DNA of 9,760 bases from Candidatus Omnitrophota bacterium. GTDB lineage: Bacteria; Omnitrophota; Gorgyraeia; Aquiviventales; Aquiviventaceae. The translations under genes and the position numbers were made by a program. The notes under the pieces are model-generated. The model had not been told where the DNA came from and made no database searches. It was given only the letters and a program-made list of their open reading frames with translations. Where the stretch lies: assembly GCA_023247155.1 (NCBI GenBank), contig JAHFGZ010000036.1, forward strand, positions 1 to 9,760, read 5' to 3'. Positions 1-5,685 of the stretch are shown here, piece after piece. Positions within the stretch are counted from its first letter, which is position 1, and every line of letters starts with the position of its first letter.

Positions 1-14
1 GCCCGGCGCCTCAT

Positions 15-43
15 TTGACGCCGGTTTCCTTTGATGCGAGAAT
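15..43 (+). promoter_or_regulatory. Possible sigma70 promoter for the yqeY-ferredoxin operon
   Basis: TTGACG at 15-20 (5 of 6 bases of the -35 consensus) is followed by a 17-bp spacer and GAGAAT at 38-43 (4 of 6 bases of the -10 consensus). Transcription would begin near 50, only a few bases before the ATG at 54, giving a very short leader. The -10 box is weak and the window starts 14 bases upstream, so the operon could equally be read from a promoter further left. Confidence 0.35.
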
Positions 44-53
44 ACCTACAGGA

Positions 54-500
54 ATGGCCACGCTCACGGAACGGATTGAAGCCGACTACAAGACCGCCCT
101 GAAGGCCGGTGAGCGCCGCCGGGTGGACACCCTGCGGCTCGTCAAGGCGGCCATGCAGCGCACGGCGATTGAGAAGCGCAAGGAGACCCTGGACGACCAG
201 GAGGTCCTGCCGGTCATCGCCCAGCAGGCGAAGCAGCGCCGCGAGACGATCGAGGCCGCCAAGCAGGGCCGCCGCGACGATGTGCTGGCCCAGGCGACGG
301 AGGAGCTGGCGTTGCTGAACGGGTATCTGCCGCAGCAGCTGTCGCCGGAGACACTGCAGCAGCTCATCGAGGAGGCGATCGCCGCCGTCGGGCCGGCCCA
401 GGGCCCGGTCATGAAGTACGTGATGGGCAAGGCGGCGGGAGCGGCCGACGGCAAAACGGTCAGCCAGCTCGTGGCCGAGCGGCTCAAGCCGAAGGCGTGA
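54..500 (+). CDS. GatB/YqeY domain-containing protein
   Basis: This 148-residue protein matches the usual length of stand-alone YqeY proteins (about 145-150 aa). These consist of the helical YqeY domain that resembles the tail domain of GatB, the tRNA-dependent amidotransferase subunit. Visible family features are the N-terminal stretch with LTERIEADYKTALKAGERRR, the basic IEKRKE segment, the helix with QQAKQRRETIEAAKQGRRDD, the LLNGYLPQQLS turn, and a C-terminal domain ending with a conserved-looking GPVMKYVMGK and DGKTVSQLV. A longer reading from TTG at 15 is possible, but that TTG lies in a -35-like box and the added residues do not look like the family. I therefore use ATG at 54, although no well-spaced Shine-Dalgarno is present. 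The exact function of stand-alone YqeY is unsettled; a tRNA-related role is inferred from homology. It is the first of four genes joined by 4-bp overlaps. Confidence 0.9.
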   Translation: MATLTERIEADYKTALKAGERRRVDTLRLVKAAMQRTAIEKRKETLDDQEVLPVIAQQAKQRRETIEAAKQGRRDDVLAQATEELALLNGYLPQQLSPETLQQLIEEAIAAVGPAQGPVMKYVMGKAAGAADGKTVSQLVAERLKPKA

Positions 501-787
501 GCGAATTCATGGCGGCGATCCCCCAGCCGAGGAAGGGACGACCGAAAGCGCTCATCAACCCCGACAGCTGCACCGGCTGCGAGGTGTGCATCGCGGTCTG
601 CCCGGTGGATTGCATCGACAAGCTGCCTGGGCCGGAGTACCTTGGGCTCAACGGCACGTGCATCGTCGACCAGCCGAAGTGCATCGGCTGCTGGCTCTGT
701 GAGAAGATCTGCCCCTGGGACGCCATCTCCATGGTCCCGCCGCAGGAAGCCCCGGTCCTGGCGTCCGGACCACCCTCCGCCCCATGA
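497..787 (+). CDS. 2[4Fe-4S] ferredoxin-type protein
   Basis: A 96-residue cytoplasmic electron carrier with two complete CxxCxxCxxxCP motifs. Cluster I is Cys25, 28, 31 and 35 and cluster II is Cys62, 65, 68 and 72, each followed by Pro. Both clusters should therefore be [4Fe-4S]. The loop between them is longer than in clostridial ferredoxins and carries extra cysteines at 39 and 55. The GPEYLGLNG segment in that loop is a feature I associate with small ferredoxins of environmental bacteria. A Pro/Ala-rich tail of about 16 residues follows cluster II. The GTG start overlaps the yqeY stop by 4 bp (GTGA), suggesting translational coupling. ATG at 509 is an alternative start that removes four residues. 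The redox partner cannot be read from the sequence; no oxidoreductase lies in the window. Confidence 0.93.
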   Translation: MSEFMAAIPQPRKGRPKALINPDSCTGCEVCIAVCPVDCIDKLPGPEYLGLNGTCIVDQPKCIGCWLCEKICPWDAISMVPPQEAPVLASGPPSAP

Positions 788-1149
788 GTGAGGCAGGGAA
801 GGGCACGCCCGCGCCGCAGGCTGCCGCGATCTCCATCGAGGAGTTCCAGCGGCTGGCGCTCCGCATCGGCGTGGTGACGGCCGCCGAGGACCACCCCAAC
901 GCCGACCGGCTGCTCGTGTTAACCGTGGATGTGGGGGAAGCGACCCCGCGGCGGCTTGTGGCTGGGATCAAAGGGTCCTATCAGGCCCAGGACCTGGTCG
1001 GCAAGCACGTCGTGGTGGTCGCCAACATGAAGCCGGCGACGCTCCGGGGCGTGGAGAGCCAGGGGATGGTCCTGGCGGCCTCCGACGGCGGCTCCATCGT
1101 CCTGGTCACGCCCGAGCGGCCCATCCGGACCGGCAGCATCGTCAAGTGA
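784..1149 (+). CDS. tRNA-binding OB-fold protein (MetRS C-terminal / CsaA / EMAP-II type)
   Basis: A 121-residue single-domain protein. After about 16 variable Ala-rich residues comes the tRNA_bind OB fold: a first strand with LALRIGVVTAAE (about 25-36), the signature HPNADRLLVLTVDVGE (37-52), and a GIKGSY loop (61-66). The family hallmark NMKPATLRGVESQGMVLAA (81-99) follows. This fold occurs at the C-terminus of bacterial methionyl-tRNA synthetase, in CsaA, and in Arc1p/EMAP-II, where it binds tRNA or related RNA without strong sequence specificity. No synthetase domain is attached. Its ATG overlaps the ferredoxin stop by 4 bp (ATGA). The C-terminal residues GSIVK end where MetRS tails usually end, so the domain looks complete. 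It could be called CsaA-like, but the sequence alone does not separate a chaperone-type CsaA from a trans-acting tRNA binder. Confidence 0.9.
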   Translation: MSEAGKGTPAPQAAAISIEEFQRLALRIGVVTAAEDHPNADRLLVLTVDVGEATPRRLVAGIKGSYQAQDLVGKHVVVVANMKPATLRGVESQGMVLAASDGGSIVLVTPERPIRTGSIVK

Positions 1150-2051
1150 GCCGTCCGCTCGTGCTCGTCCTCGAAATCCTCTTCCTGACGGTCTTCTGGA
1201 CGTGGTGCCTCTCCGCAGCCCTGTTCCTGCGCAATACCGTCCTGCCCCGGATGCCGATCACCCAGACGCCGGAGTTCCTCCACCTCCGCTCGGAGACCGT
1301 CGAGTTCCAGGCTACCGATGGGATCCAGCTGGAAGGCTGGAAGGTTCTAGGGGAGCCGTCCCGTCCCTGGATCCTGCTCTGCCATGGGGTGGGAGCCAAC
1401 CGCGCCGACCTCCTGGACATCGCCGAGGGGCTGCACGAAGCGGGATTCAACCTGTTCCTGTTCGACTTCCGTGCCCATGGCGGCAGCCACGGGCGGGTGA
1501 CCTCATTCGGGTGGCGTGAGCAGCGCGACCTGGAGGGGGCGCTGAGCTTTCTCGGCCAGCAGCCGGACATCCCCGCGGCCCCCTACGGGGTGTACGGGAT
1601 TTCCATGGGGGGCGCCGTGGCCCTGATGGTGGCCGCGAGGGACGAGCGCATCGGCGCGGTGGCCGTCGACAGCCCCTATCCGAACCTGGAGGAAGCAATC
1701 GGCCGGCACATGAGCCTCATGTACCCGCTGCTGCCCAGGGTGCCGTTCCAATGGTTCGTGCTGGCGACCTACCGGCTGCGCTTCGGGGTCTGGCCGCGGC
1801 GGGTCTCTCCGGAAGACAGCGCCGCCCGGCTGAGCCCCAGGCCGCTCCTCCTGATCCACGGGGCTGCGGATCTCCGGATGCCGGTCGAGGGGAGTCGGCG
1901 CATCGCCGACAGGGCGGGCGCGCCGAAGGAGCTCTGGGTGATCGACCACGCCGGCCATCTCGAGGGGTTTGCGCTTGACCCCTCGGCCTACCACACGCGT
2001 CTTGCCAGCTTTTTTCAGGCCAGTTTGCCGCAGTCGTTTGGGTCTTACTGA
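1146..2051 (+). CDS. Membrane-anchored alpha/beta hydrolase
   Basis: A 301-residue serine hydrolase of the alpha/beta fold, substrate unknown. Residues 4-28 form one hydrophobic helix, probably an uncleaved N-terminal anchor. The catalytic domain then faces either the periplasm or the cytoplasm. The oxyanion motif is LLCHGVGANR (77-86). The nucleophile elbow GISMGG places the catalytic Ser at 153. The acid is probably Asp242 in HGAADLRMP and the base His271 in HAGHLEGF. The overall plan resembles the cluster that includes YqkD/BAAT-like and prolyl-oligopeptidase-like esterases. The GTG start overlaps the stop of the tRNA-binding gene by 4 bp, making it the last gene of the operon. Its stop lies 21 bp from the tail of the convergent DUF3108 gene, and no intrinsic terminator is visible there. 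Confidence 0.9.
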   Translation: MSRPLVLVLEILFLTVFWTWCLSAALFLRNTVLPRMPITQTPEFLHLRSETVEFQATDGIQLEGWKVLGEPSRPWILLCHGVGANRADLLDIAEGLHEAGFNLFLFDFRAHGGSHGRVTSFGWREQRDLEGALSFLGQQPDIPAAPYGVYGISMGGAVALMVAARDERIGAVAVDSPYPNLEEAIGRHMSLMYPLLPRVPFQWFVLATYRLRFGVWPRRVSPEDSAARLSPRPLLLIHGAADLRMPVEGSRRIADRAGAPKELWVIDHAGHLEGFALDPSAYHTRLASFFQASLPQSFGSY

Positions 2052-2072
2052 CTGGGTCGGTTGCGGTAGCTG

Positions 2073-2897
2073 TTATTTTACAGAATATATCTTATCAGAC
2101 ATTATATTGAGCTCAGGAAACCGCTTCGACGTCCGCGCCGGCAGCGTGGTCGGGATTGAGCTTTCGTCGAGGACGGCGGTCATCTGCCCCCAGGGGGTGG
2201 TGGCTTTCACAAGGAGCGGCAGGCGATGCGCATCGGCCGTCACGTAGGCCCAGAGCCGCCCCCGCTTCACCAAGAGCCCCTTGAAGGATGCCCGCGGCTC
2301 GACTTCGAAGCACCGGAACGTCCCGCGCTTTAACAGCTCCAGCAGGAAGGGCGCCCGGACATCCAGTTCCGTCCGGTAGATCTTCTCATCCGTGTAGAGG
2401 TTCAGGGTGAGCGTCTCGTCGAAGCGGAGCGGCTGGTTGCGGAGCCAGTAGAGGGCGCTGATGAGGTCCTGGACGTCCGCGGGCAGCTCGATCTCTTTCA
2501 CGGACTGGTTGAGGAGTGACCGGTACGTCGCACGCCGCGCCCCGTGGTCGAACGTCACCACCTCCTCCGCCCGGTAGTGTCCCTCGCGCTGGTGTTTTTC
2601 GAAGCGGAGCGGCTGGAGCGTCTCCACGTCCAGATAGGAATGGACGATATCGTGGATGGGATAGAACGTGGATAGGAGCTCGTTCGAGCGGCCTTGGGCT
2701 TCGATATGGTAGGCCCGCCGCCCCTCCAGCTCGACGATCTCCTTGACCTCGATCCAGCCGTGGCCGACCGGCAGCCCCATCCACCGTCCACGGAAGCTGA
2801 GCCGTTCGCCGACGCGCGGATGCCGGTGGCCTCCCGGGGCCTGGTCCGGGGCGGCAGCGGCCGCGTCCGGCGACGGCGTTTCCCCGCTCCAGGCCAC
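2073..2897 (-). CDS. DUF3108 domain-containing protein, probably periplasmic
   Basis: The DUF3108 domain starts near residue 30 (VGERLSFRGRWMGLPVGHG) and fills the rest of the protein. It includes the typical YHIEAQGRSNELLSTFYPIHD and SYLDVETLQPLRFEKHQREG segments and a beta-rich second half. Family members are mostly exported proteins of unknown function. The start is uncertain. GTG at 2897 is the first ordinary start in frame and is preceded by no good Shine-Dalgarno. The frame stays open to a stop at 2961-2963, and bases 2898-2939 encode a hydrophobic stretch (VVALTVACLLVSPG) that continues into VAWS, like a signal-peptide core and cleavage site. Real translation may thus begin upstream at a rare codon (CTG at 2930 or ATT at 2957), or the sequence may hold a frameshift. 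The gene lies directly downstream of the TIGR04073 gene and is surely co-transcribed with it. Its last 13 or so codons are strikingly AT-rich. Confidence 0.85.
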   Translation of the reverse strand: MAWSGETPSPDAAAAAPDQAPGGHRHPRVGERLSFRGRWMGLPVGHGWIEVKEIVELEGRRAYHIEAQGRSNELLSTFYPIHDIVHSYLDVETLQPLRFEKHQREGHYRAEEVVTFDHGARRATYRSLLNQSVKEIELPADVQDLISALYWLRNQPLRFDETLTLNLYTDEKIYRTELDVRAPFLLELLKRGTFRCFEVEPRASFKGLLVKRGRLWAYVTADAHRLPLLVKATTPWGQMTAVLDESSIPTTLPARTSKRFPELNIMSDKIYSVK

Positions 2898-2940
2898 GCC
2901 CGGCGAGACCAGCAGGCACGCGACTGTCAGGGCGACGACA

Positions 2941-3279
2941 CTATTCCCAGGCGTAATCGCTCAGTTCCATCTGTTCGTAGGGCGACGCAAACCCCTTGGG
3001 ATACGGCAACGGGAACGTCAGCGCCTCGTACAGCCCCACGCCGGCGCGCAGCACCGTGAGCCCCGCGCCTTTCAGGAGCCCCCAGCCGAATCCCGCGACC
3101 GGGTTTTCTTCCTGCCTGCCGAGGTGGATCTGTTTCGGGAGCTCCATCCAGCCCGTGAGAACGTTCGCCACGCCCCGTCCCATTTTATGGATCGGATCTT
3201 GGGCCCAGGCCGGCGGCCCCGCGAGCCCCACCAGGCCGACCAGGAGCGCCACCGGACGCACCAGCCGTGTCATGGCCAT
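2941..3279 (-). CDS. Exosortase system-associated protein, TIGR04073 family
   Basis: A 112-residue secreted protein. A signal peptide (basic n-region MAMTRLVR, hydrophobic core to residue 20, AWA before a likely cut after 26) precedes a short mature domain. That domain carries the family pattern: MGRGVANVLTGWMELPKQ (33-50), a Gly-rich GWGLLKGAG segment, then RAGVGLYEALTFPLPYP (78-94) and a terminal SPYEQMELSDYAWE. The family was defined by co-occurrence with exosortase (EpsH-like) genomes; its own biochemical role is unknown, and no exosortase or PEP-CTERM protein is in the window. Start: the first of two ATGs, with AGAGGAGGGG (3286-3295) 6-7 bases upstream, decides for 3279. A strong promoter lies at 3306-3335. 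It is the first gene of a two-gene unit with the DUF3108 gene. Confidence 0.88.
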   Translation of the reverse strand: MAMTRLVRPVALLVGLVGLAGPPAWAQDPIHKMGRGVANVLTGWMELPKQIHLGRQEENPVAGFGWGLLKGAGLTVLRAGVGLYEALTFPLPYPKGFASPYEQMELSDYAWE

Positions 3280-3305
3280 CGCATGCCCCTCCTCTTATCG
3301 TGGCT

Positions 3306-3335
3306 ATTGTATCGGGGACTCCGCGGCATTGTCAA
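3306..3335 (-). promoter_or_regulatory. Sigma70 promoter of the TIGR04073-DUF3108 unit
   Basis: On the minus strand, a perfect TTGACA (3335-3330) is followed by an 18-bp spacer and TACAAT (3311-3306, 5 of 6 consensus bases). Transcription should start near 3299, leaving a leader of about 20 nt that contains the strong Shine-Dalgarno at 3295-3286. The box is back to back with the promoter at 3381-3409 that serves the divergent membrane-protein gene. Confidence 0.8.
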
Positions 3336-3380
3336 TCGCTCGACGCCGTCGAGATCGAAGCAGACCACCGTCAGGCGGCC

Positions 3381-3409
3381 TTGCACGGGAGGCATCGGCT
3401 GGTTATACT
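3381..3409 (+). promoter_or_regulatory. Sigma70 promoter, predicted to give a leaderless transcript
   Basis: TTGCAC (3381-3386, 4 of 6 consensus bases) is followed by a 17-bp spacer and TATACT (3404-3409, 5 of 6). The usual start point, 6-7 bases after the -10 box, falls on or next to the A of the ATG at 3416. The message for the 95-aa membrane protein would then have no leader and no Shine-Dalgarno. Confidence 0.7.
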
Positions 3410-3415
3410 ATAGCT

Positions 3416-3703
3416 ATGCCGCTGCATGCCAAAGACCGCCGCTTTCTGCAGACGGTGGATCGGCTGAAGGTTTACCTCATCCTCATGGCGGGGGGAGTGC
3501 TCCTCTACCTGCTGCTCATACCCTCTGGCGAGCTCCAGATGGCGACGTCGGTACTCGGCGTCTCCCTCTGCGGGGTGTTTTGGCTCACCCAGCGGCTCCT
3601 CTCCTTCATCGCGTCGCTGGACCTTGAGCTGACGCGCGTCGTGAACGCGGTGAAGCGCACGCTCACCGACGCGCAGAAGAAAGAGCTCTTCCCGGATCCG
3701 TGA
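3416..3703 (+). CDS. Small two-helix membrane protein, family not recognised
   Basis: A 95-residue protein that I cannot assign to a family. It has a basic N-terminus (MPLHAKDRRFLQTVDRLK) and a first hydrophobic helix (about 19-35, YLILMAGGVLLYLLLIP). A short SGELQM loop leads to a second helix (about 43-65), and the protein ends in a charged, helical tail, LTRVVNAVKRTLTDAQKKEL. The tail looks amphipathic and cytoplasmic, with both termini inside by the positive-inside rule. The frame is open far upstream (to 2996), but the ATG at 3416 sits immediately after a good promoter, so the longer reading is unlikely. The 3' end overlaps the convergent CPBP protease gene by 41 bp. The protein could be a partner of a neighbouring membrane enzyme, but nothing in the sequence names one. 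Confidence 0.75.
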   Translation: MPLHAKDRRFLQTVDRLKVYLILMAGGVLLYLLLIPSGELQMATSVLGVSLCGVFWLTQRLLSFIASLDLELTRVVNAVKRTLTDAQKKELFPDP

Positions 3704-4583
3704 CGCCCCTCCGGCGAGTCCACCACAGCACGCAGCCGCCAATTCCCGCCAGCGCCGCCCATCCCACCATGCCGTCGACGATCCGGGTGGTCCCGGTCAG
3801 CCACCCGTCTGACGGGTCGGCGAACGCGATGACCAACTTGTTGATGCGGGCGCCGTACGCCAGGCCGGCGTGCAGGCCGATGGCCAGATAGAGCTGTCGC
3901 GTGCGCAGGTAGCTGGCGGCCAGGACGACGCCGAGGAGAAACAACCCCCCCAGCTCGCGCGCCGTTTCCGCCGTCAGCTCAGGGGCCTTCAGGTGGACGA
4001 GCGCGTAGCACGCGCTGCTGAGCCCAACCGCCAGCGGGGTGGAGCAGGCCATCAGGCGCTGGAGCAGCACCCCGCGGAAGACGAGCTCCTCCAGCACGCT
4101 GACCAGCGCCGCGACCGGCACGAACCCCAGCACGGTCCACCACAGCCGCACGCGATCCGGGGTGACCTCGAAGCGCACCGCCCCGCCCGCCAGACCGACT
4201 CCCAGCATCAGCCCCAACGTGCCAAGACCCAGCATGAGGCCGAAGAGGAGCTGGCGCTTCCCTCCCCCCGGCCCCCTCCAAGCCCCAAGCCCGTACGCGC
4301 GGAACGACCGCCCCTCAAACTTCCTGATGCAGAGCCAGAGGCTGAGCGCTGCCGCGATGGAGACGCAGCGCCGGAGGACCTTCCACCAGGAGAGGGACGC
4401 CCAGGGCGCCACGAGCGCCGCCAGCAGCAGGCTGATGAGCAGGACGGAGAGCCCGAACCGTCCCACGGCCCACCAGGCGGAGCGGCAGGCCTCAGGGGGT
4501 GCGGGGTGGAGAGGCGGATCGGAGGGGCTAGCGATGGCTGCTGCCACGGATGAAGGCCTCGACGAGCTGGCTTGCCTGTTCAT
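3663..4583 (-). CDS. CPBP-family intramembrane glutamic endopeptidase (Abi/Rce1-like)
   Basis: A 306-residue polytopic membrane protein with about seven or eight hydrophobic segments. It shows the CPBP signatures: EELVFRG (Glu165, Glu166, Arg170) in VSVLEELVFRGVLL, His197 in YALVHL, and His238 in LYLAIGLHAGLAYG. In Rce1-like proteases the two glutamates and the histidines form the active site in the membrane. The third motif usually reads HxxxN; here the last position is Ala242, so the asparagine is missing. The first 35 residues are Ser/Pro/Ala-rich and non-conserved. The start is not certain: ATG at 4583 gives a 56-bp overlap with the end of ino1, while GTG at 4547 with a GAGG about 10 bases upstream would shorten the overlap to 20 bp. 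No promoter is seen, so expression probably depends on ino1 transcription. Substrate unknown. Confidence 0.87.
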   Translation of the reverse strand: MNRQASSSRPSSVAAAIASPSDPPLHPAPPEACRSAWWAVGRFGLSVLLISLLLAALVAPWASLSWWKVLRRCVSIAAALSLWLCIRKFEGRSFRAYGLGAWRGPGGGKRQLLFGLMLGLGTLGLMLGVGLAGGAVRFEVTPDRVRLWWTVLGFVPVAALVSVLEELVFRGVLLQRLMACSTPLAVGLSSACYALVHLKAPELTAETARELGGLFLLGVVLAASYLRTRQLYLAIGLHAGLAYGARINKLVIAFADPSDGWLTGTTRIVDGMVGWAALAGIGGCVLWWTRRRGVTDPGRALSSARR

Positions 4584-5631
4584 CCGGCATGGGCTGGGGC
4601 GGGTGCTTCATGGTCCATGCGGAGATGGAATGGAGGGGTCCGCCCAGATGCCGGTCGCGGGCGAGGCGGAGGCACCGGATGGCGTCAATCGTCATGCCGG
4701 CGCTGTTCGGCGAGTCCTCCACCGAGAGCCGCGCCTCCAGCTCGATCGGGCAATCGCCGAACCCACGGCCCTCGATCCGCAGAAAACAGATCTTCCGGTC
4801 CCGCTGCCAGGGGACGTAGTCGCTGGGGCCGATGTGGATGTCGGTGCTGTCGAGGCGCTTGAGGAGGATGGACTGGACCGCCTCGGTTTTGGAGATCTTC
4901 TTCATCTTCAGGCGGTCCCGGTTCAGCATGTTCAGGAAGTCGGTGTTGCCGCCGACGTTCAGCTGGTAGGTCCGATCGATGGCCGCCCCCCGATCCAAGA
5001 AGAGCCGGGCGAGCGCCCGGTGCAGGATGGTGGCGCCGACCTGCCCCTTGACGTCATCGCCGATGAGCGGGATGCCGCGCGCGGCGAAGCGGGCCGCCCA
5101 CCGCCGGTCGGATGCGATGAAGACCGGGATGCAGTTGAGCAGGCTCACCCCGGCCGAAAGGCACGCGTTCGCATAGGCCTCCGTCGCGCGCTGGGACCCG
5201 ACCGGCAGGTAGTTCAGGAGGATCTCCGCGCCCGATCGCTTCAGGATGTCAGCGACGTTGGCCGGACGCGCCTTCGAGACGACGAAGGTCTGGGCGCTGG
5301 GGTACCGGCGCATGTGCGAGGCGACCCCGTCCAGCACCGGTCCCATCTGGACGCGGATGCCGTACCGCGGGAAGCGCCGGATGAACTGGGTGGTGCAGTT
5401 CGGCTGGGCGGTGCAGGCGACCTCAAGCGGCTTGCCGACCTTGCGCGCGTCGATGTCGAACGCGGCCACCACCTGGACGTCGGAGGGGGTGTAAGGGCCG
5501 ATGCGGGGGTGCAGCAGCCCCCGGACGGACCGCCCGTTGGTGACGTAGGGGGTCGCGTAGTAGCGGAGTCCCTGCAAGAGCGAGCTGGCGCAGTTCCCCA
5601 CCCCGGCGATGGCAATCCGGATCGGCTTCAT
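4528..5631 (-). CDS. ino1: Inositol-3-phosphate synthase (myo-inositol-1-phosphate synthase)
   Basis: A 367-residue cytoplasmic enzyme that converts D-glucose 6-phosphate to 1L-myo-inositol 1-phosphate with bound NAD. Seen directly: the Rossmann loop IAGVGNCASSLLQG (8-21), NYLPVGSQ (140-147), GDDVKGQVGATILHR (191-205), LNVGGNTDFLNM (224-235), SKTEAV (247-252), SDYVPW (270-275) and DSPNSAG (306-312). These are the conserved active-site blocks of the bacterial/archaeal form, and the length is what is known for actinobacterial Ino1. The lysine-rich stretch KMKKISKTEA holds active-site lysines known in the family. The product feeds inositol phospholipids or compatible solutes. No partner enzyme (IMPase or phosphatidylinositol synthase) is present here. 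It has its own promoter (5652-5680) and no strong Shine-Dalgarno, and it overlaps the downstream CPBP gene. Confidence 0.95.
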   Translation of the reverse strand: MKPIRIAIAGVGNCASSLLQGLRYYATPYVTNGRSVRGLLHPRIGPYTPSDVQVVAAFDIDARKVGKPLEVACTAQPNCTTQFIRRFPRYGIRVQMGPVLDGVASHMRRYPSAQTFVVSKARPANVADILKRSGAEILLNYLPVGSQRATEAYANACLSAGVSLLNCIPVFIASDRRWAARFAARGIPLIGDDVKGQVGATILHRALARLFLDRGAAIDRTYQLNVGGNTDFLNMLNRDRLKMKKISKTEAVQSILLKRLDSTDIHIGPSDYVPWQRDRKICFLRIEGRGFGDCPIELEARLSVEDSPNSAGMTIDAIRCLRLARDRHLGGPLHSISAWTMKHPPQPMPDEQASQLVEAFIRGSSHR

Positions 5632-5651
5632 CTTGGCAAGAATAACTCTTC

Positions 5652-5680
5652 ATTATAGGTCAGCGTCGTCGGTAAATCAA
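5652..5680 (-). promoter_or_regulatory. Sigma70 promoter of ino1
   Basis: On the minus strand, TTGATT (5680-5675, 4 of 6 consensus bases) is followed by a 17-bp spacer and a perfect TATAAT (5657-5652). The start point should be near 5645, about 14 nt before the ino1 ATG. The -35 box lies only 5 bases after the GH57 stop codon, so ino1 can be transcribed on its own as well as by readthrough from GH57; no terminator separates them. Confidence 0.8.
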
Positions 5681-5685
5681 GGTAT

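Noticed and set aside
1..18. Five codons and a TGA stop at the left edge (ARRLI then stop), possibly the tail of an upstream gene such as rpsU, which often precedes yqeY.
   Set aside because: Five residues cannot identify a gene and other frames are also open there.
15..53. TTG start giving YqeY 13 more residues.
   Set aside because: The added residues do not resemble the family, and the TTG is part of a promoter-like -35 box.
2743..3627. A 294-codon plus-strand open frame crossing the DUF3108 and TIGR04073 genes.
   Set aside because: It runs through a divergent promoter region and lacks any recognisable protein feature; the opposite-strand genes are well supported.
4039..5658. A 539-codon plus-strand open frame opposite the CPBP protease and ino1 genes.
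   Set aside because: Low-complexity, Arg/Pro/Ala/Asp-rich composition typical of an antisense shadow in GC-rich DNA. Both opposite-strand genes have clear family motifs.
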